A stretch of 64,000 nucleotides of DNA from Abelmoschus esculentus (GCA_035048815.1 JAUCBN010000018.1:16201001-16265000); one strand, 5' to 3'; shown: positions 1-11,620, counted from the stretch's first letter. Made by a program: numbers and translations. The notes: generated from the sequence alone by a model not told the origin.

Positions 1-2628
1 TTACAAACAAGGTTATGGATTGGCTATCGGTCCAACATATCTATGTCTCTAGGTTAGCTTCTTTTTAAACAAATGTTTCAGGTTTTTGCGTGTTAGATTT
101 TATGGCTTTTGGTTTTTCTTTACCAGTGGTTTTGCTGGTTTTCTTTATCAATGATCCATGCTCGTACGTTTGTTATGGATCTCTCTCCATCACACCTATG
201 AGTTTGGTTTTTTGTTTTGGCGATACATTCTTCTACACTTAACCATGAACAATTTACCGACGTTGAACCTTGTCTTCAGCACGTTGTTTTGGCATGTATT
301 TCTCAACAGTTTTACTTTTTGTTGCGCAACAGCCGCCTCCAGGTTGATCGCACAATGCATTGGCGTGTACGTCCATGTCTCTATAATCTCGACAAATTTG
401 TTCCATTTTAGAAGAACCGAGATAAAGGACTCAATCACATTCACAAGTCCTGATTGGATCTTTTTCGATCCAATCCCATCTCTGGCCGAATTGGTTCGGT
501 TTTGGCAGATTCAAGCAATCAAAACCTACTCAAAACTACTCCAAGAATGCATACTTCCAATTCGTGTCTTTTTTTCTCTAGCGATGACTGAAACTTGACG
601 TGGTTTTGCTGGCTCTGTCTCCATCGACATGTAAATTATTTCGGTTTGATCATAAGTTTTTACTACTATATGTATTTATTTTTTATTTACATACCTCAAT
701 TTAGCTTAATTCTTTTTAGATCATGTTTCTCCTTTCTGTACATTCTGGACTATTATCTGTTTTATAACACATTGTTTAATATTTTGAATATACCATCCTT
801 AACTAGGGATCCACCCAACACCTTTCATGGTGTAATATCCTCAAACAGGTTGCACTGTCTAAATCTCTTGTGACTCTATACTGCCAATCCAACTAGGTTG
901 GTAACAATCGCTTATTGGGTTCTCTCTCTTGTTTTATATCATGCTTATCTTATTTTTCCTGTTAATTTCATGTTTATACCATCTTTATAAGGGATTTATC
1001 CAACACAATCTATGGTGTATTATCATCAACCAAACATTCTTGTTTAATTGTTACCCTTCTGTTCACGATTCCTTGGATATATTCCAATCAAGTTTTGTTA
1101 GTACTTTTTCTATCTTCCTCTATTCTTTCAGCGTCCAACATTGTTGCTTGCTATGTTTATTTACCTTCTAATTTGTTTATTTGCCTTGTGTGGCAAAAAG
1201 CAACAAACATGTCGATACTACAGGACCTCTTGTTTCTTTCCCTAATGCCATGACGTTTTGGCAGTATGGCTCAATACTCCAGTTATAAGACAAGACGTGA
1301 AAAAGGGTATGGTTTCGCTTCCTTGATAAGCTTACTACCTCCACAAGGTTTTGTTTTGCTCCATGTTTGCACCAAAGGTTTCGTTTGGCTCTTTTTCATT
1401 GAGTCTTCTCTTGTTCCATGGTTTCTTAAATGCTATGTACGCCTTTTACCCTATTCTTTATGTCATGTTCCTCCCTTTTATTCTCGGTTTACTAATTTTG
1501 ATTCTATTTTTTCCACGGCTTTTTCCTCTAATCTTTCTTCAAGATTGGTGCCTTGCCTCCAATTTGGTCTTCGGTAATCTCTCTTACTCGGTAAGACCTC
1601 TACTTCCAAATTGATATTTGTTTCCTCAAAATTTGTATATTCTCTAGAATGGTATTATCATATTATTCCCATTATGATTGTTTTCGTTATGTGTCTACCA
1701 ACCCTTCCACGGGTTCTTTCCAACACCTTTCATGGTGTATAATTTTTTAAATTCATAAATATACCACCCTTTCAGTGGGAATTTTCTAACATCATCTATG
1801 GTGTATTATCATCAACCAAACAATTTTTTGAAGTAACAACTCTTTTTCTTACGTTTCCTTGGATGATTTCATATCTCGAAATGTTATTACTTGCTCTCTT
1901 TTACTCTCTTTTTTTCAAGCTTTTGACATTAAAGATCGAGGGTTGCTACCAAGACCCGTATTTCTACTTGGTACCACCACCTCTATATGTATATCACCAC
2001 CATTGTCGACTAATTGGGGTCTGGTTTTGGCCTTGTCGCCGGGGATCTTTAGATCTAAAACCTTTATCAATATTTTGTATTTCATATCAATTGAACATCA
2101 AGCTTTTTATTCTATAACTAGCTATTATCTTGTTCACCACAATAAGTCTTCTATTCTATTTACAACTAGGACTCCTATTTACTCTCAATTTAATCCTTTT
2201 ATTATACTACACGTGCTAGGTATCCTATTGAACACAGCTCATTGTGTATCTTCTCAATCCCTTGAACTCTACCAAATCGAAGATTGACATATATATTTTC
2301 AACCCTTGGGTAGGGGTCTGTCCAACACCTTTTATGGTGTATTCTTATGAAACAAGTCTACATGTTATTTTAAATTCTTGCTCTTCATGAGAAGTCTAGA
2401 TGATATGGCGTTATGATACTTTCTTGAACCTAATCCATCAGAACAAAGTATGCATGATTTTGATTTTCCTACTTTAACTCAATTTTATACAAAGACTTCA
2501 CCATATGATGAGGGATATAGTTCTAAATGTCCCCGACCTCCATCAAAATCTTCATTTAAGAAAGTTGGGATGAGGGGCGAAAAAAACTCTCCGGCATAGG
2601 TTGACGATGATCAACCCCGCCGAGGGAA
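1..2628. other. T-rich unassigned DNA upstream of LINE copy 1
   Basis: No convincing gene is visible. The plus strand is T-rich, and its short ORFs have the composition of translated low-complexity DNA. The only structure I can support is a motif recurring five times (annotated separately). The last 100 bp or so lead into the start codon of LINE ORF2 and could be LINE 5' sequence or the degenerate end of a LINE ORF1, but no ORF1 domain such as a zinc knuckle can be read. Confidence 0.6.
790..2345 (+). repeat. Five dispersed copies of a ~45-bp hairpin-bearing motif
   Basis: Copies lie near 790-835, 978-1020, 1696-1740, 1760-1805 and 2300-2341. Each runs from an ACCA-CCTT-like part through a GGG part to a core close to CCAACACCTTTCATGGTGTA. 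The core holds a 5-bp inverted repeat, ACACC and GGTGT, around a 6-base loop. Copies 2 and 4 share a variant core and the same downstream TTATCATCAACCAAACA. The host element and function are unknown. Confidence 0.6.
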
Positions 2629-3237
2629 ATGAAAATATTATGCTGGAACTGTCAGGGTCTCGGCAATACCTAGGTAGTTCATGCATTACAATGTGTTGTC
2701 CACAAGCATGATGCCGATCTTTTATTTCTTTACAAAACTAGATTAAATAGACACAATCTTGATCGCATTAAGATTAAGCTAGGAATGCAAGGTTGTATAC
2801 CAGTTGAATCTAGACCCACTTGTACGGGGCTTGCTATTATTTAGAATAATAAGACTACTATTGATTTGCTTTCTTACTCGGATCGTCATATTGATGTTAT
2901 TATACATTTTCGCCAATTGCAATTCCATTTTTTTGGTGTACATGGTTTTCCTGAAACGGCAATCAAATATAAAACTTGACAACTAGTGGACACATTACAA
3001 TCAGCTTCTTCTCTTTCATTGCTCTTAGGGGGAGACTTTAATGAAATCCTACACGATAATGAAAAGCAAGGCGGTATCCGTCGGTCACGATCACAAATTA
3101 ATAATTTCAGAGATTGTCTTATGAGAAATAATCTCTTCGATTGTAAACCAAAATCTGGATCGTTCACTTGGACAAGGTCTAGACCTAATACCGAAACCAT
3201 TATGGAAAGAATCGATAGATTCCTTTTTAACTACTGA
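2629..3237 (+). pseudogene. LINE ORF2 endonuclease domain, broken
   Basis: One frame from the ATG at 2629 reads as an AP-like LINE endonuclease, which nicks target DNA to prime reverse transcription. Landmarks are WNCQG near the start, GGDFNEI in the middle, then SGSFTWT and MERIDRFL. Three in-frame stops interrupt it: after GLGNT, after LAII and after IKYKT. The acidic residue usual in the LxxETK-type motif is replaced by lysine (FLYKTRL), so a catalytic glutamate appears lost. The frame ends in the deletion junction at 3235-3237. There is no histidine-containing C-terminal part. Confidence 0.85.
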
Positions 3238-4266
3238 CGAGACCTCCCTTTCCAAAGGTGCTAGTTTAAAATTGGACATGGAGAAAGCTTTCGACCATGT
3301 CGAATGTTCTTTTCTACAACAAATTATGCTCCATCTAGGTTTTAATGACAAATGGATTTCCCTTATTATAAATTGTGTCTCTTCTGTATCTTTTCAAGTA
3401 CGTGCCTATGATTCTCTTTCATGACCTTTCAAACCTCAAAGAGGGCTTCGACAAGGAGATCCCCTTTCACCTTTCTTGTTTCTTTTCTATACTCAAGGTA
3501 TTTCAGCATTGCTCAATGCTGAGAAAGTTATTGGCAATCTCCCTGGCCTTTGTGCTAGCAGGAACGACCCCCGTATAAATAACCTCCTCTTTGTTGATGA
3601 TTTTGTGGTGTTCATTAAGAATACAACTACAGAAGCTCAACACCTCAAGGACGCTTTGCATACTTATGCCATTTCGTCTGGTCAGGCGGTGAAATTTAAA
3701 AAGTCAACTATATATTTCTCATGCAAAACATCTATATCCCTTCAATAAGAAATCAATAGCATCCTTAATGTAAGAGGTCGATGACCCTGTTATTTATTTA
3801 GGGGTTCCACTCCTCAATGGGAAGAATAAGACAACAACTTTGGGTTTTCCAGAGACAAAATGAATGCTCCTCTTAGCAAATGGGATAAGCACTTGCTCTC
3901 CTTTAGCGGTAGAAAATTTTTAATCAAATTTGCCGTACAATCAATGCCACAAAATGTTATGTCTTGTTACCTTCTACCTCAAAACATTATCGATAATATG
4001 ACTACTTCCATATGCCGTTACTGGTCGTCGGGTAAAGCCGATAAACATGGATGGCATATGCTTTAGTGAGACACTATCTGTCTACCGAAAGCAGCCAGAG
4101 GTATAGGATTTTACGATCTTCACCATTTCAACAGTGTGTTACTTGGTAAACGAATTTGGAGACTAATTTTTGAGCCTGATATTCTTCTTAGTCAGGTCTA
4201 CAAGTGCAAATATTATCCATCGGGTTCTGAGCTCGAACCCGATTCCACTCGAAGATCTTCCTTTGC
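3238..4266 (+). pseudogene. LINE ORF2 reverse transcriptase palm and thumb, broken
   Basis: From the deletion junction the sequence encodes LDMEKAFDHVECSF, then RGLRQGDPLSPFLFLF and the polymerase box NLLFVDDFVVF, which carries the paired aspartates of the catalytic centre. A TGA splits SLS from PFKPQRG before the QGDPLSP motif; copy 2 has the same TGA. The finger domain is absent because of the internal deletion. After about 3748 the frame is lost in stops and resumes near 3860 with a thumb-like segment (DKHLLSFSGR, MPQNVMSCYLLP). It cannot make an active enzyme. Confidence 0.88.
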
Positions 4267-5683
4267 TTAAAAAGGTCTTAGTATAGCTATCTCTAAACTT
4301 GGAAATGGCTTCTTTAAACGACCAGGTATGTCAAGTCAGATATAGATACACTTCGACAATTGGGGAGGATCTAAGCCTTTACACCTTTATGGCGATTATG
4401 AAGTGAATGATAAAGTACCTCTTCGAGCGGGATTTTTTTATGCTGTCTAATCTACCCCGATGGGATATATCCAAGGTGAGAGATTATTTCTCTCATGAAG
4501 ATGCTAACATAATCCTTAATGTACCAATCATTAATGATATGAAAGATACTACCCTTTAGTGTCATCACGACTCTGGCATCTATATTGTGCGTTCTGGTTA
4601 TCAATTTCTCCAACTACAACTAGGGTCGGTTAATAGACCCTCTAGGCTATGGAAAATTCTTTCTAAGTTGCCTACCTTGCCTAAGGTTCGTTCCTTTGGA
4701 TGGCGATTAGGCCATGATGCCCTACCGTCTGGACACAAAATCCTCCAAGCAAATCTCGGTACTGGGGTTTGCCCAATTTGTAATACGAATATTGAAACTA
4801 CCCTTCATGCTTTAAGGGATTGTCCTAGTGCCATAGAAGCTCTCCGTTTGGCAGGGTTTCTATGCCGTATTTTCTCTAATACTTCAATCTCCCCCCACCG
4901 GTGGCTTTCTAAATTAACTGGTTTTCTCTCATTGCACCAATTCTCCTTCCTGATAACAAGTCTATGGAACTTATGGAATCGTCGTAATGACTTTGTCCAT
5001 AACCACCATCGTTAACTGTATCTAACGCATGAAAACTCTTCGACGATTATACATCAGCCAATGATGCTCTCCATCTAAGATCCTGATTAGCTGAGCCCAT
5101 CTTTGCTCAGGCTAGATGGACAAAATCGGACTGCGGTTTTGTTAAGGTTAATACGGATGATGCCTTTTACCCAATTTTAAAGGGAGCTGCTGTAGGTGTC
5201 TTCGCTCGGGATTCTTCAAGCTCCTTCCTTGGTGGACGCTCTATTACCCTCGCCATCTATCCAGATCTAGCTTCAGTCAAAGCTCTTTTCATTTGGGAGG
5301 GACTTAATCTTGTTGTTGATAATGGCTGGTCTAACGCCATCCTTGAGACAGATTCTGCTTCCATTGCCAACAAAGTTAACACCCATCATCATGATCTTTC
5401 CACGGTGCAACCTTTAGTGTCTCTCATTCGTTGTACTCTTGGTGCTTTGCCTGATTGTAAGATTTGTTATGTACCTAGAGAAGCAAATGTTGTAGCTCAT
5501 TTCCTTGCTTCTAGAGCTTTGTGTTATTTTCTTTCTTTCTCTTTTGGATGTAACTTTCCTGATTTTATTCGGGCTTCTTTAAACTCAGAGAGGTTCCCCT
5601 CTTCTTCTCATAAAAACTTGGGTAGTCTTTTCCCCATAGGGGCCTACTCACCTACCGAGGTGACTGACTATAGGGTTTTTTAA
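4267..5683 (+). pseudogene. LINE ORF2 zf-RVT and RNase H-like region, broken
   Basis: The open part at 4587-5015 reads SGYQFLQLQLG, SRLWKILSKLP, FGWRLGHDALP and CPICNTNIETTLHAL, the tryptophan-rich and CxxC...H pattern of the plant zf-RVT domain. After stops around 5015-5100, an RNase H-like domain follows: FVKVNTDDAF (first acidic site), ILETDSAS (middle acidic site) and YVPREANVVAHFLASRAL near the end. The usual TEA glutamate motif is damaged (SVKALFIW where copy 2 has STEALAIL). The domain normally removes RNA from the RNA-DNA hybrid; here it is dead. Confidence 0.82.
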
Positions 5684-5707
5684 TGAGGCCCTTTCTTTCA
5701 AAAAAAA

Positions 5708-6303
5708 TTCGAATGGATTCTCTTATACGCTCTTAGAAAGGGACCGTACATTATGAAATTCACTCGAAGAGAGGGGTCGTCCATCACGGTATACTCTCAA
5801 AGAGAATGACCGTTCATTATGACATGCGCTCGAAGTGAGGGGTCATTCACTGCGACTTACGTTCAAAGAGAGGGGTCATTCATCAGGGTATACGCTCTAA
5901 GAAAGGGACCGTTCATTATGACATGCACTCGAATAGAGGTATCATTCATTCAGTCATACGCTCAAACATAGGGGTCGTCCATCATAGTATACGCTCAAAG
6001 AGAAGGATCGTTCATTATTACATGCACTCGAAGATAAGGTTCATTTATCGCGGCATATGCTCAAAGAGAGGGGTCATCCATCATGGTATACACTCAAAGT
6101 GAGGGACCGTTCATTATGACATATGCTCAAAGAGAGGGGTCATTCTTCGTGTCATACGCTCAAAGAGAGGGGTCGTCCATCACAGTATACGCTCTAAGAA
6201 AGGGACCATTCATTATGACACGCACTCGGAGATAAGGATCTTTCATCGCGATATACTCTCAAAGAGAGGGGTCTTTCATCGTGATATACGCTCAAAGAGA
6301 GGA
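5708..6303 (+). repeat. 33-bp satellite, segment 1
   Basis: Tandem 33-bp monomers in three types. Type a carries CATTATGACATGCACTCGAA, type b CATTCATCGCGACATACGCT and type c CCATCACGGTATACGCTC; all end in an AAGA-G-rich tail. The usual order is a-b-c, about 99 bp. Roughly 18 monomers, moderately diverged. It begins right after the LINE A-run and ends at a truncated LTR. Confidence 0.93.
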
Positions 6304-7864
6304 CTATAAACATGAATATTGATTATAAGCACATAATTAAGTTTCAACTTAGATCTAAATTTATATTAAGTTATTTTAAGTATTCTCATTATTTCGACTA
6401 TTATGTTTTCTTCATAGAACTTACATATTGTTCAAGGAGTAAGTATTAGCTCGGTGTCAGCTCAGTCAACTCAGAAGAAGCTAAACGGAAGGTAATGTTA
6501 GAAACACAATGAGCCAACTTTAGAATAGCTTGGAAATGCATGGAACACTCCTACAGTACTTAAAGGACTCATGACTAGCTTCATGTCAGCTCACAAATCC
6601 CATATGAGCTCAAACGAATCATAATTCAAAACGAGGCCTTAGGAGATTCGGATCAGCTCCAAAACACTCCTAGCACTAGAAGAGAGTATAGGGAAGCTAA
6701 CAACAGACCAACTCACTTTGCTAAAGGCATCTCAAATTAGCTTATTTCAGCTTCAAACTTTAGCTATATCTTTCAGCTAGATAGCTCAGTTTAATTCAGC
6801 TCACTCCCAGCTTGATTAGCTCATCTCAACTACACCTGAAGGTCACCAACCCTTCACCAAGCATCATGTCCGTCCATCATCCACATTGGATGCCATGATA
6901 TCGGAGGGAAAGCAAGTGGGCAACCAAACAAAGAGATAACACTTCTCAATGAATAAATTCATGATGGTCCACTTATTTTCCATTTTCTAGCATGATTCAA
7001 GCAGAATTGGGTTTTTTTGTCTTCATAAAAGTTGTGTCTCTATCTCTTATCTTTCCAACGCATATAGAATCGAATCAATGCAATATCAGGAACTCGAGAT
7101 ATGGCAAAATTACTGAAGACTGTGCAGGTTAGAGTTTTAAACCGAAAAGTTCCAACAACTTTTGGAAGGAGACACTATTCAACCGAACGGTTAAGGAGGG
7201 AGAAACCACCAGTTGGACAGTCACCAAGGCCACTATTCGATCACCTTTTCAAAGGGAAATGTCCTTTGGTCACACCCTTTTATTCCCTATAAATTGGACT
7301 TAAATTTTCATTTGTAAAACACAATTCACAATATATTTTATCCTTTGTGAGAATTTCTCTTGTTTAGTTCTTCTTGGAACTTTACCGACTTATCATATAC
7401 TTTTTTACTTTTGGCGTCAACCCCTTTTCTATCATCTTGGTACTTCTAGTTCTTTTAGTTTAAAATATACTAAAAGGGTCAAAGTATGTTTATCACCACC
7501 CCTTAAAGATCAATATAAGGTTCAGGATTAGGTTTTCTATAACCTAGTTTCTTCCTTGAGTATCTTTAAGATACTATTTTCATTTAACCATTCATTACAT
7601 ATCCTCTCATTCTATACATCATTCCAATCCTTTGTCATCACCACAAAACATCCTAAACATCCATTCACCCTCATCAACACCACACATCCTTCCACTTCCA
7701 AATCAGTCCCTAAACTATTCCTTTTATTAATTGTACTTATTCCTTTCATCCTTTATCCTTAATTCTTCATTTTGCAGTCAATTCTTGCGAGAGACTTCCT
7801 TCCTTCCTAGGTCCAACAATCAAAGTGTGCCACTCAGCATCATCAACAAGATTGGCACACATCA
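6304..7864 (+). mobile_element. CRM-related LTR (subfamily F1), 5'-truncated
   Basis: This non-coding LTR matches the more complete LTR at 61598-63270 but lacks about its first 145 bp: satellite joins it directly at CTATAAACATGAAT. It carries a dense run of AGCT tetramers (about 6445-6835), a TATA-like TATAAATT near 7289, and a 3' end GGCACACATCA where satellite resumes. A 63-codon ORF (7101-7292) lies in the LTR and is not a gene. No primer-binding site or internal region follows, so it is a solo or recombined LTR. Confidence 0.82.
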
Positions 7865-8550
7865 AGAATGGTTGTCCATCACGGTATACGGTCTAAGAAA
7901 GTGATGGTTTATTATATAACATGCACTCGAAGAGAGGGGTCATTCATCGCGACATACGCACAAAGAGAGAAGTTATCCATCACGGTATACGCTCAAAGAG
8001 AGAGACCATTCACCATGACATGCAATCAAAGAGAGGGTTCATTCATCGCGACATTCGCTCAAAGAGAGGAACCGTTCATTATGACATACACTTAACGAGA
8101 GGGGTCATTCACCGCGACATACGCTCAATGAGAGGGGCCATTCATTATGACATGCACTCGATGAGAGGGGTCTTTCATCGTGACATACGCTCAAAGAGCG
8201 ATGGTATACGCTCAAAGAGAGGGACCGTGCACCATGACATGCACTCTTAGGGAGGGGTCCTTCATCGAACATATGCTCAAAGAGAGGGGTCATTGATCAC
8301 GGTATACGCTCAAATAGAGGAAACGTTTATTATGACATGCACTCGAAAAGAGGTGTCATTCATCGTGACATATGCTCAAAGAGAGGGGTCATCCATCATG
8401 GTATACGCTCTAAGAAAGGGATCATTCATTTTGACATGCACTCGAAGAGAGGGGTCATTCATCGCAACATACACTCAAGGAGTAGGGTCGTCCATCACAG
8501 TATACGCTCAAAGAGAGGGACAGTTGACTATGACATGCACTCGAAGACAG
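7865..8550 (+). repeat. 33-bp satellite, segment 2
   Basis: About 20 monomers of the same a/b/c satellite, plus orientation. Two of the three plus-strand frames stay open for long stretches, giving 11-residue peptide repeats such as GVIHRDIRSKR. It is flanked on both sides by LTR fragments. Confidence 0.93.
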
Positions 8551-9476
8551 TGGTTCAACTTAATCCTCTTTATTTACTCAATTCATGTGCTACACTCACA
8601 TGCTATCTCATATTATATACCTATAATGTTTATTTCCTTATATTACTATTGATAACTTAGTAATTAGTATTGAACCACATCTTTATTTAGCTTATATTAT
8701 GCATAATTAATATTCAACACATGTTTAGTAACATCATACTTATTAGTTTAAGTTGTTTCTTTGCAGGTTATGTTAAACACAGCTTAAGGGACTATTGGCC
8801 ATCTATTTTTTAGCTCAAATGCACCGTTTGAGCTCAAAACAAAGAATCATTGTTTGAGGCTCTTACCAGCTTCTGATCAACACCTAAATGTACTAAACAC
8901 TCCTAGGCAGCGCAATGAAGTGGAAGATAGCTTCGTTCTAGCTCACGAATTCAAAACGAGCTCAAAACGACAAATGGAGAATTTCCCTTCATTTGGTATT
9001 CGGATCAGCTCCTATACACTCTTATGGATTAAGGAGAGTATTATGGCCCTAAGGATCAATTCACTCAGGTAAGGGGTTAGCCGTTCAGCTAGATGGTGAA
9101 CTTTCAGATAGCTAAATCATCTAGCTAGCTTGGCTCAACCTTAATTCATCCAGCTCATCTTAGCTCACCCTACAAATTTCAGCTCAACCATGGAAGAACA
9201 TGTTCCTCCCCAAGAGACACAACCGACCAATCATGGAGGGAAACATGTTTGGGCGCCAAAACAAAGAGATAAAACTCTTCATTGGGTATTCATGATGGTC
9301 CACTTGTTTGCCAATTTCGAGTAAGATACAAGTAGAATTGGGTTTCAGTGTCTTCATTAAAGTTGTTCCTCTTTCTCTTGTCTTTCCGATGCATGTCGAA
9401 TTGCATCAATCTGATATCGGGTCCGGGCAATCAAAGCTTCTCTTTACAAGCATCTTTGGAGAGCTGGAGCATATCA
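8551..9476 (+). mobile_element. CRM-related LTR (subfamily F2), internally deleted
   Basis: It matches 26220-27652 in order, with AGCT-rich U3-like sequence, a conserved AATTGGGTTTC-TGTCTTCATT stretch, and the 3' end GGAGAGCTGGAGCATATCA at 9476. A deletion joins the middle of the LTR (near 9415) to its last 60 bp, removing the TATA and R-like part. No primer site follows, because an inverted LTR piece is fused at 9477. Short ORFs here are not credible genes. Confidence 0.78.
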
Positions 9477-9705
9477 GTGGCCAAGGGACATTTCCCTTTG
9501 AAAAGGTGGCTGAATAGTGGCCTTGGTGTCTGTTCAATTGGTGGTGTCTCCCTCCTTAACCGTTCGGTGAATGGTGTCTCCTTCAAAGAGTTGTTGGAAC
9601 TTTTCAGTTTAAAATTTTAGCCTGCGCAGTCTTTAGTAATTTTGTCATATCTCGAGCTTCCAATATCTGATTGATACGATTCAACATGCATTGGAAAGAT
9701 AAGAG
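9477..9705 (-). mobile_element. Inverted LTR fragment fused tail-to-tail
   Basis: The reverse complement matches the central part of the F LTRs (compare about 26850-27010 and 7060-7260): GCGCAGGCTAAAATTTTAAA, the AAAAGTTCCAACAACT stretch, the GGAGACACCA-TTCACCGAACGG stretch and the CCACCTTTTCAAAGGGAAAT stretch. It starts exactly where the plus-oriented LTR ends, giving a fold-back structure. Confidence 0.78.
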
Positions 9706-11138
9706 AATGGTCGTCCATCACAGTATATGCTCTAAGAAAGGGACCGTTCATTATGACAAGCACTCGAAGAGAAGGGTCATTCATCGCGACATATGCTCAA
9801 GGAGTGGAGTCATCTATCAAGGTATACGCTCAAAGAGAGAGACCGTTCACCATGACATGCACACGAAGATAAGGGTCATTCATCGCGACATAAGCTCAAA
9901 GAGAGGGGTCGCCCGTCACGACATATGCTCAAAGAGAGGGACCGTTCATGAAGACATACTCTCGATGAGAGGGATAATTCACCGCGACATACGCTCAAAG
10001 AGAGGGGTCGTCCGTCGTGGTATATGTTCTTAGAAAGGGACCATTCATTATAAGAAGCTCCAAGGGAGGGACCATTCAGCAGGAGATGCACTCGAAGAGA
10101 GGGGTCTTTCATCGCAACATACACTCAAAGAGAGGGGTCATCGAATACGCTCAAAGAGAGGGATCGTTCATTATGACGTACGCTTGAAGAGAGAGTTCAT
10201 TCATCGCGACATACGCTCAAAGAGAAGGGTCGTCCATCACGGTATACACTCTAAGAAAGGGATCGTTCATAAGACATGCACTCGAAGAGGGGTCATTCAT
10301 CGCGATATACGCTCAAAGAGATGGACTGTTCATTATGACACGCACTCGAAGATAGAGGTCATTCTTCGCGACAAACGCTCAAAGACAAGAGTCGTCCACC
10401 ACAACATACGCTGAAAGAGAGAGACCGTATACCATGACATGCACTCGAAGAGAGGGGTCATTCATCGCGATATACGCTCAATGAGAGGGGTCGTTCATCA
10501 CGATATACACTCTAAGAAAGGAACCATTATTATGACATGCACTAGAACATAAGGGTTATTCATCGCGACATACACTCAAAGAGGGGTGTCTTCTATCACG
10601 GAATACTCTCTAAGAAAGGGACCATTAATTATGTCATGCACTCGAACAAAGGGGTCATTCATCCCGACATACGTTGAAGGAGAGGTGTTGTCCATCACGA
10701 CGTACACTCAATGAGAAGGACCATTCACCATGGCATTCACTCAAAGAGAGGGGTCATTCATAGAGACATACGCTTAAAGAGAAGGGTCGTCCATCACGGT
10801 ATACGCTCTAAGAAAAGGACCGTTCATAATGACATGCACTCAAAGAGAGGGGTCATTCATCGTGACATACGCTCAAAGAGGGATCGTCCATCACGGTATA
10901 CGCTCTAAGAAAGGGACAGTTCATTATGACATGCACTCAAAGAGTGGGGTATTTCATCGTGACATACGCTCAAAGAGAAGGGTCGTCCATCTGGGAATAC
11001 ACCTTAAGGGAACATTCATTAAGATACGCACTCGAAGAGAGGGGTCATTCATCGCGACATACGATCAAAGAGAGGTACCATTCACCATGACATGCACTCG
11101 AAGAGAAGGGTGATTCATCGCAACATATGCTCAAAGAG
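9706..11138 (+). repeat. 33-bp satellite, segment 3
   Basis: About 43 monomers of the a/b/c satellite in plus orientation, uninterrupted up to the family X solo LTR. The last 5 bases (AAGAG, 11134-11138) are one copy of that LTR's target duplication. Confidence 0.93.
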
Positions 11139-11620
11139 TGATATAAAATATAGTAGTATAGATGGTGGTGGTGGTATGATGTTGGATAGATTTGTCCTTG
11201 GCACCCTCCTAATCGCAATTGAATAGGCAAACACCTGCAAACGAAATGAATCTCTCCGGTGAATTGATGATATGTCGTTGTCCTAGGCACCCTCCTATCA
11301 GTAATTAGATAGGCAAACACCATAATCAGCTCGAGAGTGTGAAGATATTCTTCCTCATAAAAACTTGAAGTACTTATGTTGAAGAAGACTTCTGATAAGA
11401 AAAATAGCAAGGTGACAACCTTGCAAATAAAATGGCCCAAGGCCAAGAGTTTTTATAACTCAGAAATTCATACTCTTCATGTCTTTACAATAGAAGAGGT
11501 TGTCCCCTTTTATAGTCTAGAGAAGAACTTAGAATTGCCTAATAGATAGCTGATCAATCCCTAAATATCAGTATATTGATATCTTGATAAAATAAATCCC
11601 CTAAAATCAGCATATGAATA
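11139..11620 (-). mobile_element. Solo LTR family X, copy 1, 3' part (minus strand)
   Basis: This piece and 19885-20295 together form one LTR of about 893 bp, split by the CRM-like element. It starts TGATATAAAA and the other end is ATGTATCA; the satellite flanks carry AAGAG on both sides (11134-11138 and 20296-20300). It matches the uninterrupted copy at 51385-52313 in reverse orientation. On the minus strand a TATA-like CTATAAAAGG is visible near 11508-11520. Two near-repeats containing GGCACCCTCCTA and an AATTGATAGGCAAACACC-like stretch lie at about 11200-11320. No coding sequence. Confidence 0.85.
11616..11620. repeat. Target-site duplication, left (GAATA)
   Basis: The GAATA next to the TG of the left LTR is repeated at 19880-19884 next to the CA of the right LTR. 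Five bases is the usual duplication for Ty3/gypsy integration. The target was family X LTR sequence. Confidence 0.93.

Larger units (their letters stand above)
2629..5707 (+). mobile_element. Degenerate L1-type LINE, copy 1
   Basis: This is the ORF2 part of a plant L1-type LINE on the plus strand. In order it shows an AP endonuclease part (2629-3237), reverse transcriptase from the palm onward (3238 on), a zf-RVT region, a C-terminal RNase H-like domain, and a short 3' A-run (5700-5707) abutting satellite. The stretch between endonuclease and the RT palm is missing: sequence jumps at about 3232-3241 to a point that in copy 2 (21330) follows roughly 430 bp of upstream RT sequence. Several nonsense codons and frame changes make it inactive. 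The 3' junction with satellite matches that of copy 2, so both derive from a single insertion. Confidence 0.88.
3232..9476 (+). repeat. Duplicated block, copy 1 (LINE + satellite + LTR fragments)
   Basis: The order LINE 3' part, satellite, 5'-truncated LTR, satellite, second LTR is repeated at 21330-27652. Shared idiosyncrasies include the same LINE nonsense codon, the same LINE/satellite junction after the A-run, the same truncation of the first LTR (it starts at CTATAAACATGAAT), and the same satellite/LTR junctions. These are best explained by duplication of a whole block. Differences include one 33-bp monomer present only in copy 2 just after the LINE, and a loss of roughly 500 bp in the first LTR of copy 2. 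Confidence 0.85.

Noticed and set aside
158..598. 146-codon plus-strand ORF near the window start as a membrane protein
   Set aside because: Phe/Leu-rich translation of T-rich DNA. It overlaps open frames on both strands and has no motif or homologous counterpart in the window.
1859..2287. 142-codon ORF as a gene
   Set aside because: T-rich low-information sequence between copies of the dispersed motif; no recognisable domain.
5740..6300. Satellite as a CRISPR-like array
   Set aside because: Monomers are contiguous and related throughout with no unique spacers, there are no cas genes, and the context is a plant genome.
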